Shown here piece by piece: positions 35,815 through 46,739 of a stretch of DNA of 64,000 nt (within the stretch, counting starts at the first letter, position 1; each line of letters starts with the position of its first letter). The translations under genes and the position numbers were made by a program. Source of the DNA: Lunularia cruciata. Its lineage: Eukaryota > Streptophyta > Marchantiopsida > Lunulariales > Lunulariaceae. Under the pieces are notes generated by a model that was given only the letters and a program-made list of their open reading frames with translations, did not search any database and was not told the origin of the DNA. The stretch covers positions 56,172,001-56,236,000 of the forward strand of contig OX419757.1 in the NCBI GenBank assembly GCA_948567375.1, read 5' to 3'.

Positions 35815-36480
35815 TTGCAAGTACTTGCATGTACAAAGGTTGTGAGTTCTTGGGACAAGAATTTTTGCACAACTTTGGTTAAAGGGAGGCAATGTCAATT
35901 GACTGTGAATATAATTAGAGATGCACTTGCAATGATAAGAGGGAGGACACCAAGAAGGAGGATTGTTCCTGACACAACTATTTTAGATTTGTTTTCACAA
36001 AGAGATAGGGTTACAAAGAGGTATTTTGCAAGGCAATGTGTATATCCTACATTTAGAGCTTTCTTCCAATTGATGAGTGCACTTGTGGCACCAACAATTT
36101 GGCCCAAGATCATACATGGGCATTTGGTTCTCAATGCCAAGAAAAGTTGAGGAGATTTGGTGTGGAGGATTATGATTGGAGGGAGTTAGCATTTCAAGCT
36201 ATCACTATAGAGGTAGGAAGTTTGCAAAGCCAATTGAGGAGACCTAAGGGGCAAAAGTTTAGATACACTTTCCTTGGGTAGATATATACTCACTCACCTC
36301 TTTTTGGAGAGGGGTTATATTCTTGAGGAGGAAGTGTCCTTCTTGAGTGATGGAGAGGAGGAGATTATACACAATGAAGAGGATGATGATGATCATGAGG
36401 ATGGAGAGAATGAAGATGAGGATGAGGATGAGAGTGTTGATGCTGGGGAGGATGAGGGAGATGATGAGGATAGTGAGTGA
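35815..36480 (+). pseudogene. Unrecognised coding remnant with acidic tail
   Basis: Three overlapping frames read as one protein. They begin MQVLACTKVVSSWDKNF and pass RVTKRYFARQCVYPTFRAFF and LMSALVAPTIWP (35,815-36,110). A shift leads to RRFGVEDYDWRELAFQAITI (about 36,150) and KFRYTFLG, and the frame 36,274-36,480 ends in about 35 mostly Asp/Glu residues. I do not recognise the family. It lies inside the putative Harbinger element, in the same orientation as the transposase. The acidic end is partly a GAT/GAG repeat and could have drifted into this composition. Stops and shifts make it non-functional. Confidence 0.4.
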
Positions 36481-36699
36481 TCAATATGATTTGATTTTGC
36501 TATGTTCTTGTATGTTTTTATTATTTGAAAACATACAAAGTTCTATTGTATACATCATTATTGAATTTAATAAATGAGTAGAATTTAACATGCCTTAATT
36601 AATGAACTTGTGTATTTACTTGATTGAAGGTGAGTTTTACTTGATGGATGACTAGCTTGTTAGCTATTATCTCCAACCGTGGTCTTTTTCCTCAAATGC

Positions 36700-36861
36700 T
36701 CTTCCCATAATCCATATAGCCAATCTTATATATGTACATAGATTGCTCACATGAAAATAACTCAATTTTGAGACCCATCATACAACCTACTCCATCTTTA
36801 CAAAGATATGCCACACCAATTTACTTTTTCATGGGCTATGCAAACCACAACATGACATCGA
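36700..36861 (+). repeat. End fragment of the 2.2-kb LTR family
   Basis: Matches the last ~160 bp of the LTRs at 20,036-22,209 and 48,739-50,955: ATGTACATAGATTGCTCA, then GGGCTATGCAAACCACAACA. The rest of the LTR is missing. Confidence 0.8.
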
Positions 36862-37651
36862 TAGACTGAGTTCTTATAGTAGTGACCTATATTCCTTCTT
36901 GCTAGTAGTGTCAAGCACCAATACTTAGATGAGATCAAGTAGCGCCTTTGGGTGGTCATTGAGTCCATTTAAGATTCAACATCATGTATATCGACATAGA
37001 CTTGAGGATGAAGTAGCAACACTTAGGTACCATGTTGCATCTCCTTCTTCTTTTTCACATCTTTCTTCTCCAACATAGTGACTAGCTTTAGTGGCTACAC
37101 ATTTATACACATCTTATGTATCATATCCTTTATCATACTTTTATTTCCATTCTCAACTTCTCTTTGTCAAACTCTCATATCTCTTATCATGTGATATGTA
37201 TCACTTGTGCCAAGACACTTTGCATAATTATTGAACTTTATATTTGGGCATCACTTGGCATCTATGTGTTCCACCCACCAACAACAAGTGCCATTACATG
37301 CCACCCTAAACCCAATCGGCACCACTCGGCTTTGGCACATGCTTTGGTGCATAACACCTACATGCATTTTTAAAGCGGCATCACTTGGCACCTACACGTG
37401 ACACCTGACAATAATGGGCACCATCACACGTTGCCCTAAACCCAAAGCATGGCCATGCATCTTTCGTGCAAACTTTGGTGTTTGGCACGAGACGGGATGA
37501 GGTGCCATTGGGCGCCAACATCCAATATCAATAAGTAGCAATGAGTGCCATAGTCATAATACACAATCGTAATCATAATACAAGGGAATTTAACTCATCT
37601 TTATTATAAACATACTTGGGTTACATTGTGGTGGTACCATATTTGCTATCA
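36862..37651. other. Spacer, TGGCAC-rich, no gene
   Basis: No coding homology seen. GGCACC/TGGCAC and GCCACC motifs recur between 37,255 and 37,530, like those at 34,020-34,310 and 35,280-35,720. Confidence 0.5.
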
Positions 37652-38985
37652 TTGGAGTAGGATTTTTGGCTCTATAGTGTACATTGTAGTAGAAGGCTTG
37701 ATTTCATGCTGAACTTGAGTTAGCACTTTCAAACATTGACTTATTTCCTCAGGAGATTTTCTTGCATGTAGAAGACTCATTTTGATTTCATGATTGTGCT
37801 TTGATTCTAAACTCATCTCCTTGAACTTGTGTTTGTCTGCCCTAGCTTTTCTTTTGTTGGCACTCAATTTCTTCTCAATTTCAACTTTTATCTTCTCTAT
37901 CTCTAATCTAACATGCTCAACTTCTATTTTCATCATTGTTTTCTCTCTTTTCTTCATGGTGGCTTCTAGTTCAGCTAGTCACAACCTCTCTTTGGATTCT
38001 ATAGTATTGGTCTTCAACATGGTGATCTTTGCTAAATCTTCAAACAATGACATATTAGGTGACATTTAGTATACCTTACTTGCTAATATTCCACCTTTTC
38101 TCCTCTTTGGATCATGTCTTCTCCTTGGCCAAGGAAAGCACCCTCTAACCCATCCCTTGTAGAAGTTAGTGGAGGTGGTGTAATGAAAGGTGAGTCCTCT
38201 ACTAGTGCACCAAATTGTGACTCCTCCTTGAGTGATCGGATTCCATAATCCATGTAAAGGCTAGGTATACTTTTCACCCCTTGGGTGTTTAGGATGAGTT
38301 GAGAGTATGAGTCCGAGAGCACTACCTCTAGGGAGGATGGGAAGTGAAAGCCCTTGTTTGCACTTTCATGGACTATAACAACCATTTGTGCATGTATGTA
38401 CTATTGTGATATTTAGTTTTGTATTGCAAGTACTTGAAAGATATTATTTACATAGAAATAAAGGATAGTTCTACATTAGTCATGATAGGTAGTGCACCAT
38501 TGAGTCATCTAGTGAGAAATGGTTTGAGTCTTGGAGTGTTAGCCTTGGAGGAGTATGGTAGAGTTGGGTTCCTTGCTTTCTTAACCCATGGTGCACTACC
38601 ATAATAGCCATCAGCAGTTCATCCTGAATGAGAGACATGCCGGCTTCTAGGACCTCCTTGATGCCAAATTGGGGTTTAAATCTCCCAAATTACCATATTA
38701 GGTGGACTAATGTTTGGTCTATTCCCAAACATGGCTTCTATTCTAGCAAAATGTGGATAGATTCCATTCAATTTATCATATGTAGTTCTCCTCTCTTTGC
38801 CATATTCCTTCTTTGTGAGACCTTCTCTAGTAGATTTGTTCCTCAACTCCCAAGTTTCTTTGTACAATTTCATGTACCTCAACTATTTCTTGTAAAGCAT
38901 GTCACATGTCACAGAAGTAGGAAATCCTTATCCTTCCCAAATAAAAAATGTTGCCATGAAACTAAAAGTAGTGGATTTTTGAATG
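37652..38985 (-). pseudogene. Myb/SANT-like coiled-coil protein (Harbinger ORF1-like)
   Basis: The upstream part on the minus strand (38,676-38,985) reads ...EYGKERRTTYDKLNGIYPHF, then ARIEAMFGNRPNISPPN. This resembles the 'KLxxxCPxFxRMDxLFGxRxNxxP' tail of plant Myb/SANT-like proteins. After a solo LTR (38,374-38,648) the gene resumes with HESANKGFHFPSS (38,385) and continues to MSPNMSLFEDLAKITM (about 38,065) and a long Lys/Glu coiled coil, KIEVEHVRLEIEKIKVEIEK (about 37,910). It ends near 37,652. PIF/Harbinger elements carry a second gene of this kind that helps the transposase bind DNA and enter the nucleus. A stop after ESKERL and the LTR insertion inactivate it. It could instead be a fragment of a host Myb/SANT gene. 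Confidence 0.6.
38374..38648 (+). repeat. Internally deleted solo LTR of the A/B family
   Basis: Starts TATAACAACCATTTGTGC and ends ...GACATGCCGGCTTCT, matching both ends of the ~700-bp LTR of elements A and B, with about 425 bp missing in the middle. Flanks TGGAC (38,369-38,373) and AGGAC (38,649-38,653) form a target duplication, which fixes the LTR borders. It interrupts the Myb/SANT-like gene. Confidence 0.88.
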
Positions 38986-38989
38986 GCCT

Positions 38990-39783
38990 TTTTGCAATTC
39001 ACACCATGAATCTATGCTTAATGCTTAGGATCCTCCAAATAATCCAGTATTTGGCCATAATGGTAGATTTCCATGCAAAAATATTTGTCCCATTTTGTTT
39101 TGCTAAGCATGGAAGAAGACATCCTCAACAATAAACCAAATTTCCCCAATGATTGTTCAGGTTGTGAATCCAAGTGTGAGTCTATAAGTCTTGGTTTTGC
39201 ATCCAAAAGTAAACTTCTTGCACTGCAATAAGGTACTTGATCTCTTATTGCTGAGTTTTTATTGCCCTTTTGGAGGAAAGTTCCTCGACCCACAATCAAT
39301 TTCTTGGTTGCTGTAGGGCGGCATGGATCATTTTCCATAACTTGCATTATCTCCTTTGCTGCACTAATGTATGGAAACGAATCACCACACCAATGAAAAC
39401 TGCAAAACCTGCCATTTACTTTATTGACATGAGCATTTGTACCCAAATGGTGCATTTGAGTTTGAATAGTTGGAGCTGCATTTTGGATCCACCAAAAAAT
39501 TTCATAAATCTCACTCTAAGAACCACCCACCAAAAAGTATGGCAACCCTCTCAAGAAGCTACATCACCACTTTTGATAATCATTTATTTCAACATGGCAA
39601 GCCTAAACATCCATAATATAGTGGCTGATTTTTATAAATGAACACAACTTGCACAAAATACACCATAACAAAATTTATGGGGCATTCATATATTAGCACC
39701 TCATCTCATTACAAAGTTCACTAAAAATAGTTACAAAGTTTGTTACCCTGTAGATATCTGTCAAAACTATTTTTGAAACCTCC
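38990..39783 (-). repeat. Left-end region of the Harbinger-like family (copy R3)
   Basis: Inverted homologue of 27,700-28,360 and 40,400-40,950, with the terminal motif GTTTCAAAAATAGTTTTGAC at the 39,783 edge. A minus-strand frame of 145 codons (39,018-39,455) is open here (...IMQVMENDPCRPTATKKLIV), but the same region is broken in the other two copies. I cannot say whether it was ever coding. Confidence 0.7.
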
Positions 39784-40346
39784 TACTGTAGTAGGAAATT
39801 TGAGAAAGCATCTTATTCAAGACTAAGTCTAGAGAATGTGACCCAATTGGAATAAATGTATAGATTTTGGTTGCACGGCAGAAACTCTCCACCTACTTGG
39901 AGTTTTTAAAATTTGGAATTTCTTTGGTTTTAAACAATTTCCCTTTGTTTTTTAACTCAACTAAGGGTACAGTCCAGATCTTACATTTTGATGTCAGATG
40001 TTTTGACTATCATGTATACATACAATCCATGAGCATCCATGATAGAATTGAATCTGTTTTGAGAGGAGTAAAATTGGACATAATCTGGATGAATTTAGAG
40101 TCCAGACATATGCATAGACAAATTTTAGTGGTCTTATTAGAAAGTTTATAGTTCTCTTTGTAATTTTGTGATGATACTTTCCAATTTCTTGGCATTAAGA
40201 ATTAGAAAATGTTGACATATGAACACTTGGTTGAATGTTGCTTGTAGAGCATCATGGGAAGTACTAATTGAGTGGGGTGCAATCTACACATTATTATGCA
40301 TCTATTTGTGAATCATAGAGCCATGCACAATACACAAGAACTATAT
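39784..40346. other. Spacer between Harbinger-like copies
   Basis: About 560 bp between the inverted end at 39,783 and the start of R2. No gene or repeat recognised. Confidence 0.55.
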
Positions 40347-41330
40347 GGAGTTTCAGAAATAGTTTTGACAAATGTCTAATGGATAAATAAAAAAATTTAT
40401 AACTATTTTTAGTGAACTCTATATGGAGATGAGGTGCTAATAAATGAATGCCCGTAAATTGTTTTACGGTGTATCATGTGCAATTTGTGTTCATTTATAA
40501 AAGTTAGGCACTATATTATAGATGTTTAGGATTGCTGTATTGAAATAAATGATTGTCAAAAGAGATGATGTGGCTTCTTGAGAGGGTTGCTACATATTTT
40601 TGGTTGGTGATTTTTGGAGTGGGATTTGTGAAAAATTTTGGCAGATCCAAAATGCCACTCTCAACTATTCAAATTCAAATTCACCATCTACAGATGCAAA
40701 TGTTGTGTGCAAATGCTCTTGGTAGTAAACTAAACTGGTGGGTTTTATAGCTCTGCATTGGTGTGGTGGTTCATTTCTATAGATTAGTGTGGCAAGGAAG
40801 ATAGTGCAAGTTATGGAAAATGATTTGCATCACCTTGCGGCAACCAAGAAATTAATTGAAGGCCAAGGAATTTTACTCCAAATGTGCAACAAAAATTTAG
40901 CAATGGGAGATCAAGAACCTGATTGCAATGTAGGCTCACATTTGGATGCAGAACCAACAAGCATCATTGAGTGACTACCAAGTGGCAATGACGGGCTATG
41001 GGCGGCTATGAGCAACAACAAGCAGCAACTAACAATGACAGGAAAAATCCCATTTAATCCTAAATTAACACATTACATCAGGCGGCTCTAAACCATGCAC
41101 TTTATTAACCTAAAATGTAATTCTTGTGTTATGGTGTGACAACAAAAAAATATATCCCTTATTTTCTATGAATCACCTCTTTTGGAGTTTGCTAATAATA
41201 ACAAACTTGTCCAAAACTCCGTAGTGGGACTCTTTCTTCTTTTGGCCCGCACCCCATACCAATTTAGTCAATGCTTCATAATAATCTATATGAAAATATA
41301 TAGAGCTTCAACAAAATATTTTTGAAACAA
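40347..41330. mobile_element. Non-autonomous PIF/Harbinger-like element R2
   Basis: About 980 bp with inverted termini GGAGTTTCAGAAATAGTTTT (40,347) and the reverse complement CTTGTTTCAAAAATATTTTG at the right. The left half matches R1 and R3, and the right ~250 bp match the tandem units at 28,887-29,936. It has only about four loose units of the 10-bp repeat that is expanded in R1. No protein is encoded. It is the simplest full-length member here and defines the family's structure. Confidence 0.7.
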
Positions 41331-44300
41331 GTGTACTTGTGCTATTCTCACTCTATTTGCTTCTGCTTGTAATATTCTAGCCAACCCTATCTACTCCCAA
41401 GATTGTAAGAAGGTTGTGGTACACAACATTTTGAAATGCATGAATTTTTACTTTGAGTACATATGAACTATGGATTTCCTGTTTAATGTTATTCTCTATA
41501 CTGATTATGTGTAAGGAAGTAAGGACGTCTAGCTTTAAAATTCCAAGAGAAAAGCAACTGTGTAGGATAACAAGAATGATGGGAGAGAGATAGATTATAA
41601 TTGAAAAATATATGGCCGCATCCATAGAATAGAATCTCATGCTTTGTTTATATTTATACACACCAAGATCTAAAAATAGCATTCACATGTTCATTATAAT
41701 CATATGTACAATCACTACAATCAATATTCTATTCACGCTGCACAAGTATCAAGGAGTAAGGTATGCTCACATCCATTGTCTATTTAACTCACACAAAATT
41801 CAAGCTGGATTCTTAAGATCAACAAGAGAAGTGAATTGTAGATTTCTGTTTTGGTCCATATGGTTTAGACCTTATGTTGCAAATTTGCTTTGAGTACTTT
41901 GATGTATAGTATATTGCTTTGATTCGCAACCATATAAGTTTTTGATTCAAACTTCTTGGAATCCTTTTGAGATCTCTTTGAGGATACCACATCAATTATT
42001 ACCCTTCTTCCTATCATCTTATTGTGGACCTCCCAAGCCTCCTTCCACCTTGAGACCCACCACCACCACACAGTCATTCTCTTCTCTTCTCACACGAGAT
42101 ATAGAGGAGAAGTTGCCTCCATATATCCCCCCCATCAATATCCAGTAAAGTCTTGGCCAGATTGTATAGGGGTAGGAATTGGTCTAGCACAATATAGAAC
42201 AAGATCTCAGTGTTGGGGTATGCAAGCAAAGGTCACCTCTATTTCATTGGACTCCATTTGTGCTCTAGTAATATCTCTACAGGTTAGAGGTTCCTATAGA
42301 CTCATACACCTCATTATACTCTTTGAACTTTATCTAGGCACTTTTACCAAGTTTACCTTGACTATGGATATACACTAGGATCCTATTCATACTCTAGTAG
42401 TATATCTATAGGCTCTTTCCGCCTCATATGCTTGGTTACACTTGTTGGACCTTATCCAACCACTCTTACCAAGTTTACCTTGACAATGATGTACACTAAG
42501 ATCCCTATGTCATTATATTATCTTATTATCTCATTGGCTCTACACTTTCCTTACAACAATGTGTTATCTTGGCTTATGACCAAGGGGAAGATCTTTCAAC
42601 TAGACCTTATTTGCAATCTTTCTTAAGGACTTTACTCCTTCCAACCCATGGGGGTGCTTTGGGACATTGAGAGATTGGCGCTAAGATTCACAGGTTTCTA
42701 TAAGGAGATTGGATAGCTCTCCAAGATGAATACACCATTAGATCCCATGCAATAGCAAGGTGGATTGTAGAGTCTCTATAGCCCTATGTTCTACTTCTAG
42801 AGCATTGTTGCCTCTGTTGCTCCTTGATGTTGGAGTAAGTATGTGAGAAAACCATGAAGCCTAAGCATTCTCACCCTCTTGGCCAATGCACTTCTCTTGA
42901 GATATGTTATATGCTTTACACATTCTCCATCCATCAACTGCTGAGGACCTTCCTTTTTTTCTCCATGTTTACTAGCCAAATGAGGAGTTATAGCTTGTAG
43001 AGTTATAGCTTGTAGAGTCCTTCTTTGCCCATGCTCTACTCCACTCTCCATGTTTCTTCATGGGTATGCCCTTTGGGCTGGTTCTTGAGCATCTATGTGG
43101 CCTCTCTCCAAATATTGAAAATTATGTTTTTCTACTTCTCTTTGCTTTTTATCAGCACATTGCTTCAGGTCATGTGCACCTTGGAGTAGCTCATCTATTT
43201 TGTGCTTCTTGTCTCCTAGCTCTTTTGAAGGAGACCTCAAGAGTGCATCACATTGCTATTGGGATGTTTTTTTTTGCAATTGATTTCTTATACTATTTGC
43301 TTATAGGTAAGATAATCTTTTTTGTCTTTATTGTCTTCCCATAAATTTTCTATGGCTACTCTAGGGAGATGCAAGATATTTATTGTAGGTATTTGAGCAT
43401 CCTTGGAAATTCATCCGGATTGGATAGTGTTCCAAGTTAATATCTTTAATGCCTTCAATACCATTTTCTTGTCTAGATTTGTTCTATAACTCTTTGCTTA
43501 ACTTGAGATCAAATTCCTTCCTTGATCTTATTTTTTCATAGTCTCTATGGTATAGAGACAACTCTATTGTGTAGTCACCATACCACTATTAGAGAGTTCA
43601 CACAATTGACATTAGTTGAGTGCAAATGGCAAGGAAATCTCCTTTGGGGCCTCTCTTTGCCATAACACATTACACATCTTTATGATAGGTTGAAATATAT
43701 TTTCCATCTTATCTTTTCCCATCCCTCTCTAACAACACTCATTTTGTTGGCTCTTTGAAGGATGTAGTTCAAGGAGTGTTTACTTTCACACTCAGCTTGG
43801 AGGCCTTGGATTACAAGTCTAGAATTGTAATGTAAGGTTTGGAGATCTCATCTAGTACTCACTCCCTTTGACTTCCCACTAAGATTCCAGTTCTCCATAG
43901 GTGGTTTGTGAGTTTTGGGCTCTTCTCTAGAACAAGAGAATTTTTGTAGTGCATTCATCTCAAACACCTTAGTCTAGGCCATAGCTCATATTTACCTCCT
44001 CCTCCGGTTGCAAAATACCCAAGTAGCCTATTATATTCTTTCATGGTGTTACCTTCTTAGGGCTTTATATTTAGCACATACTTTCTTACCTTTAAAGACA
44101 ATGTTGCTACACTTATGGATGTTTGATAGCACCATCTAACACACTTTCTCCACTCTCTTAGACTATGCATATTCCCTTAGCTCTCAAATGAGTGGCATAG
44201 TAGCAAATAACTCTTCCCATAGTCATGGGTGGATACAACCCCATACAACAAGAGGCCAAAACACCAACAACATATATTGGAGTTAGGGCCTTAGTAGTCC

Positions 44301-45002
44301 CTCATTTAATGGACAAGTAGACAAGGGGAAATTTTTTTTGTTGGGACCTATCATCATAGTGGATCCAAGCATTGATGACTTCCAATCACATCTTTGTTTG
44401 GCTTGCAACTTATTGCCAGATCATGCATGCACACCACTTCCCAAGTTTATTTACTTTGAATCCCTTGACTCTAGGAAGATTTTAGAGGATCTCAATGAGT
44501 AAGCATATGCATACTTGCACACTTGCCAACATCTTCAATAATGTGTCTTTACTTAAGAGAGCTAGGATCCTCTCTTGCAAGGAGCAAGGCATTAGAACCT
44601 AGCTCTAGGCTTCACCCTTTGATTAATGACTTCCACTTTACTTATGAGGAGTTTACCACATCATTATGATTGACATTGGGTCTCACTCATCCAACTCTCA
44701 TAGAGCTTTTGGACTGATGTGCATGTGATTCCTTATTTTATATGCAAGGAATACAATTTATACAATGTGTAGTAGTTGGAGAGCCTACTAGACTCCATGA
44801 TGCAGTTTTGTAACATAGTTGCTCAAATCTTACGAGCTACATGAGCCCAAGTTTAGATTGAGCAATGGTTAGATCAATTAAGATCACCCACATCTTGGGT
44901 GCAAGCAAATATTGTTACTTTCATGGATGGACATTCCATCTTGCATGATGTGGTGGTGGCATACCTCTATAGGCAGAGTCATTGGCACAAGCAAGCTATT
45001 AC
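41331..45002. other. Long stretch without recognised gene
   Basis: No family could be assigned. There are two ~137-bp tandem units at about 42,249-42,520 (CTCTAGTARTAT...CCAAGTTTACCTTGA...ACACTARGATCC). Short frames at 42,640-43,340 and 44,899-45,117 have no motif I trust. The region probably consists of older, unrecognisable transposon DNA. Confidence 0.5.
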
Positions 45003-45444
45003 CACATTTGTAACACCAAAGCTAGTTTGCTCAGATGCTAGAGTGGTAGTGTTGGAAATCATAAGTATTTTGGTAGTTACTCATGGATTACTTGTTGTTA
45101 TTTCAATTTTAAATTAGAGCTATTCATCACATGGTGGGACCCACTATCACTTGCATTGTTTGCACCGTCAGATATGCCATCAACGGTGCTATTAGGGCTA
45201 GAGACATAGGTTGAGCAAAGGGTATATCTTCAAAGTACAACTTTAGAGAGCTCACTTCTTTGATGTTGAGCCTTTGAGTTCTTGGTTATGGTGGACAAAG
45301 GCCTGCAAGCATCACCTAGAGTCTCTTAGCTAAAGTGTATTGACTATAATCAATGCTCGATTATTGCCAGATTGTTGAGTGAAGGATTGAGTACAAATTT
45401 GATTTGAGTGTGATTTGAGTGGAAGAATGAACTGATTATATCAT
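45003..45444 (+). repeat. 5' LTR of element D (start eroded)
   Basis: Shares CCAAAGCTAGTTT, GATGCTAGAGTGGTAGTGTT and GAGTGGAAGAATGAACTGAT with the 3' copy in the same order. It carries about 170 bp in the middle (45,150-45,330) that the 3' copy lacks. Its first ~90 bp could not be matched. Confidence 0.7.
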
Positions 45445-45589
45445 AGAACTAAAAGTCAAGGAGAAATTAGGTGTAGGAATTGAGAGTGTTGGTGGTATCT
45501 CCAAGCTTGGCTGATTGTTGGTACATTCAATTGTGGTCCTAGATTTCACTAAGAGTAATCATGTATGGAAGTGTTATTTGAGTTGATGT

Positions 45590-46345
45590 AGATTTGGTAG
45601 TGGGGCAAACAATGTATGAAAGCGTTGGCCAAATTTCTAAGAATTGAGTCAATTTGAGACAATGGGTGTTTGATTTTAGCTCAAGAGGTGAAATCAAGGT
45701 CAATTTGGTGCAAATTGAGCCCAAAATGTAAAATTGAAGGAGAATTTGGATCTTCTCAAATTCTCAAGGATTTAGAGAGCCCCATCCTTTCCATTTTTCT
45801 TGAGTTGAGAGCTAGTAGAAGATTTGGCAGTCAACCAACTATAGAGAAAATATGTTAGATTAGTAAAGGTTGTCCAAATTTGGATGTTGAGTTGGCAAAC
45901 GTTGCTTGAGTTGCCCTAACTAGTGCTCAAGTTGGTGAAACTTGGCTAGATTTGGGCCTTTTTCAGTTGATTTTGATTTGGTAGTATGCTCAATGTGTGG
46001 AAGGCTTTGGCCAAATTTCTAAGAATTAAGTCAATTTGAGACAATGGGTGTTTGATTTGAGTCCAAGAGGTGAAATCAAGGTCAATTTGATGCAAATTGA
46101 GCCTAAAATGCAAAATTGGAGGTGGATTTGGAAACCTATCCTCTCAAATTAGGGATTAAAGATCTCCATCTTCTCAATTTGACTTGAGTTGAGAGCTAGT
46201 AGAGGATTTAGTGGTCAACCAATTGTAAAGGAGATATGTAAGATTTGTAGAGGTTGTCCAAATTTGGAGGTCAAGTTGGTAGAGGTTGCATGAATTGCCC
46301 TAGCTAGTGCTCAAGTTGGTGAAGTTGGCCAAATTTAGAGAGGGT
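45590..46345 (+). repeat. ~378-bp tandem duplication in the leader of element D
   Basis: Two adjacent units, about 45,590-45,967 and 45,968-46,345, share long blocks such as TGGCCAAATTTCTAAGAATT, GACAATGGGTGTTTGATT and CTAGTGCTCAAGTTGGTGAA. They differ at many sites, so the duplication is old. It lies between LTR and gag. Confidence 0.9.
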
Positions 46346-46478
46346 TCAAATTGGTAAGAAGAAGGGCCTCATTTAGGCATTTAGAGGCTATGTGGGGCTG
46401 TGGGCTAAAGAGGCTATGAAGACTTAGAAGGATCAACAAGCCAACTTGTTGGTTTGAAGCTAGCTAGTTTAGATAGGT

Positions 46479-46502
46479 GTAGGGTTTAGGGTTTAGGGTT
46501 TG
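46479..46502 (+). repeat. Short interstitial plant telomere repeat
   Basis: Three consecutive TTTAGGG-type units (TAGGGTTTAGGGTTTAGGG). This is the plant telomere motif; three units can arise by chance or drift. Confidence 0.85.
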
Positions 46503-46739
46503 GTAGTTTTTGGTCATCGTTTGGCAAAATCTGCCCTTCTTTCTAGATTATGTGCAATATCATTTGAACCCTAGATATTTAGTTTCAAGACTAGTGCTCT
46601 AGCCAACTCATTGACCTTCACTTGTTGTCCTAGTCGTTGCTTGACTGATACTTAATCACATGTAGGTTTGGCTAAGAGAGCTTTGGCTAAGAGAGGCAAT
46701 TTGATCCCCATCCTTGGTAATCTTGGTAGCTCAAGAGTA

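Larger units (their letters stand above)
31771..39783. mobile_element. Putative autonomous PIF/Harbinger element (~8 kb)
   Basis: The left terminus GGGGTTTCAGAAACAGTTTT (31,771) is of the right-end type of R1/R2, and the right edge (39,783, reverse complement GGAGGTTTCAAAAATAGTTT) is of their left-end type. Inside are a DDE transposase on + (32,548-33,560) and a Myb/SANT-like coiled-coil gene on - (37,652-38,985), facing each other. Harbinger elements are known to need both proteins. Flanks TAA on the left and CTA/TAC on the right fit a 3-bp TA-containing duplication only loosely. Later insertions (36,700-36,861; 38,374-38,648) enlarge it. Treating all this as one element is an inference; two separate fragments remain possible. 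Confidence 0.45.

Noticed and set aside
36347-36480. Functional acidic protein domain
   Set aside because: The stretch is largely a GAT/GAG-type repeat, so its composition may be chance; kept only as part of an uncertain remnant.
39018-39455. 145-codon minus-strand frame in R3
   Set aside because: Reported as a repeat only: the same region is broken in R1 and R2 and I recognise no domain.
46479-46502. Telomere repeats as a chromosome end or fusion point
   Set aside because: Only about three units inside a retrotransposon leader; too short for that claim.
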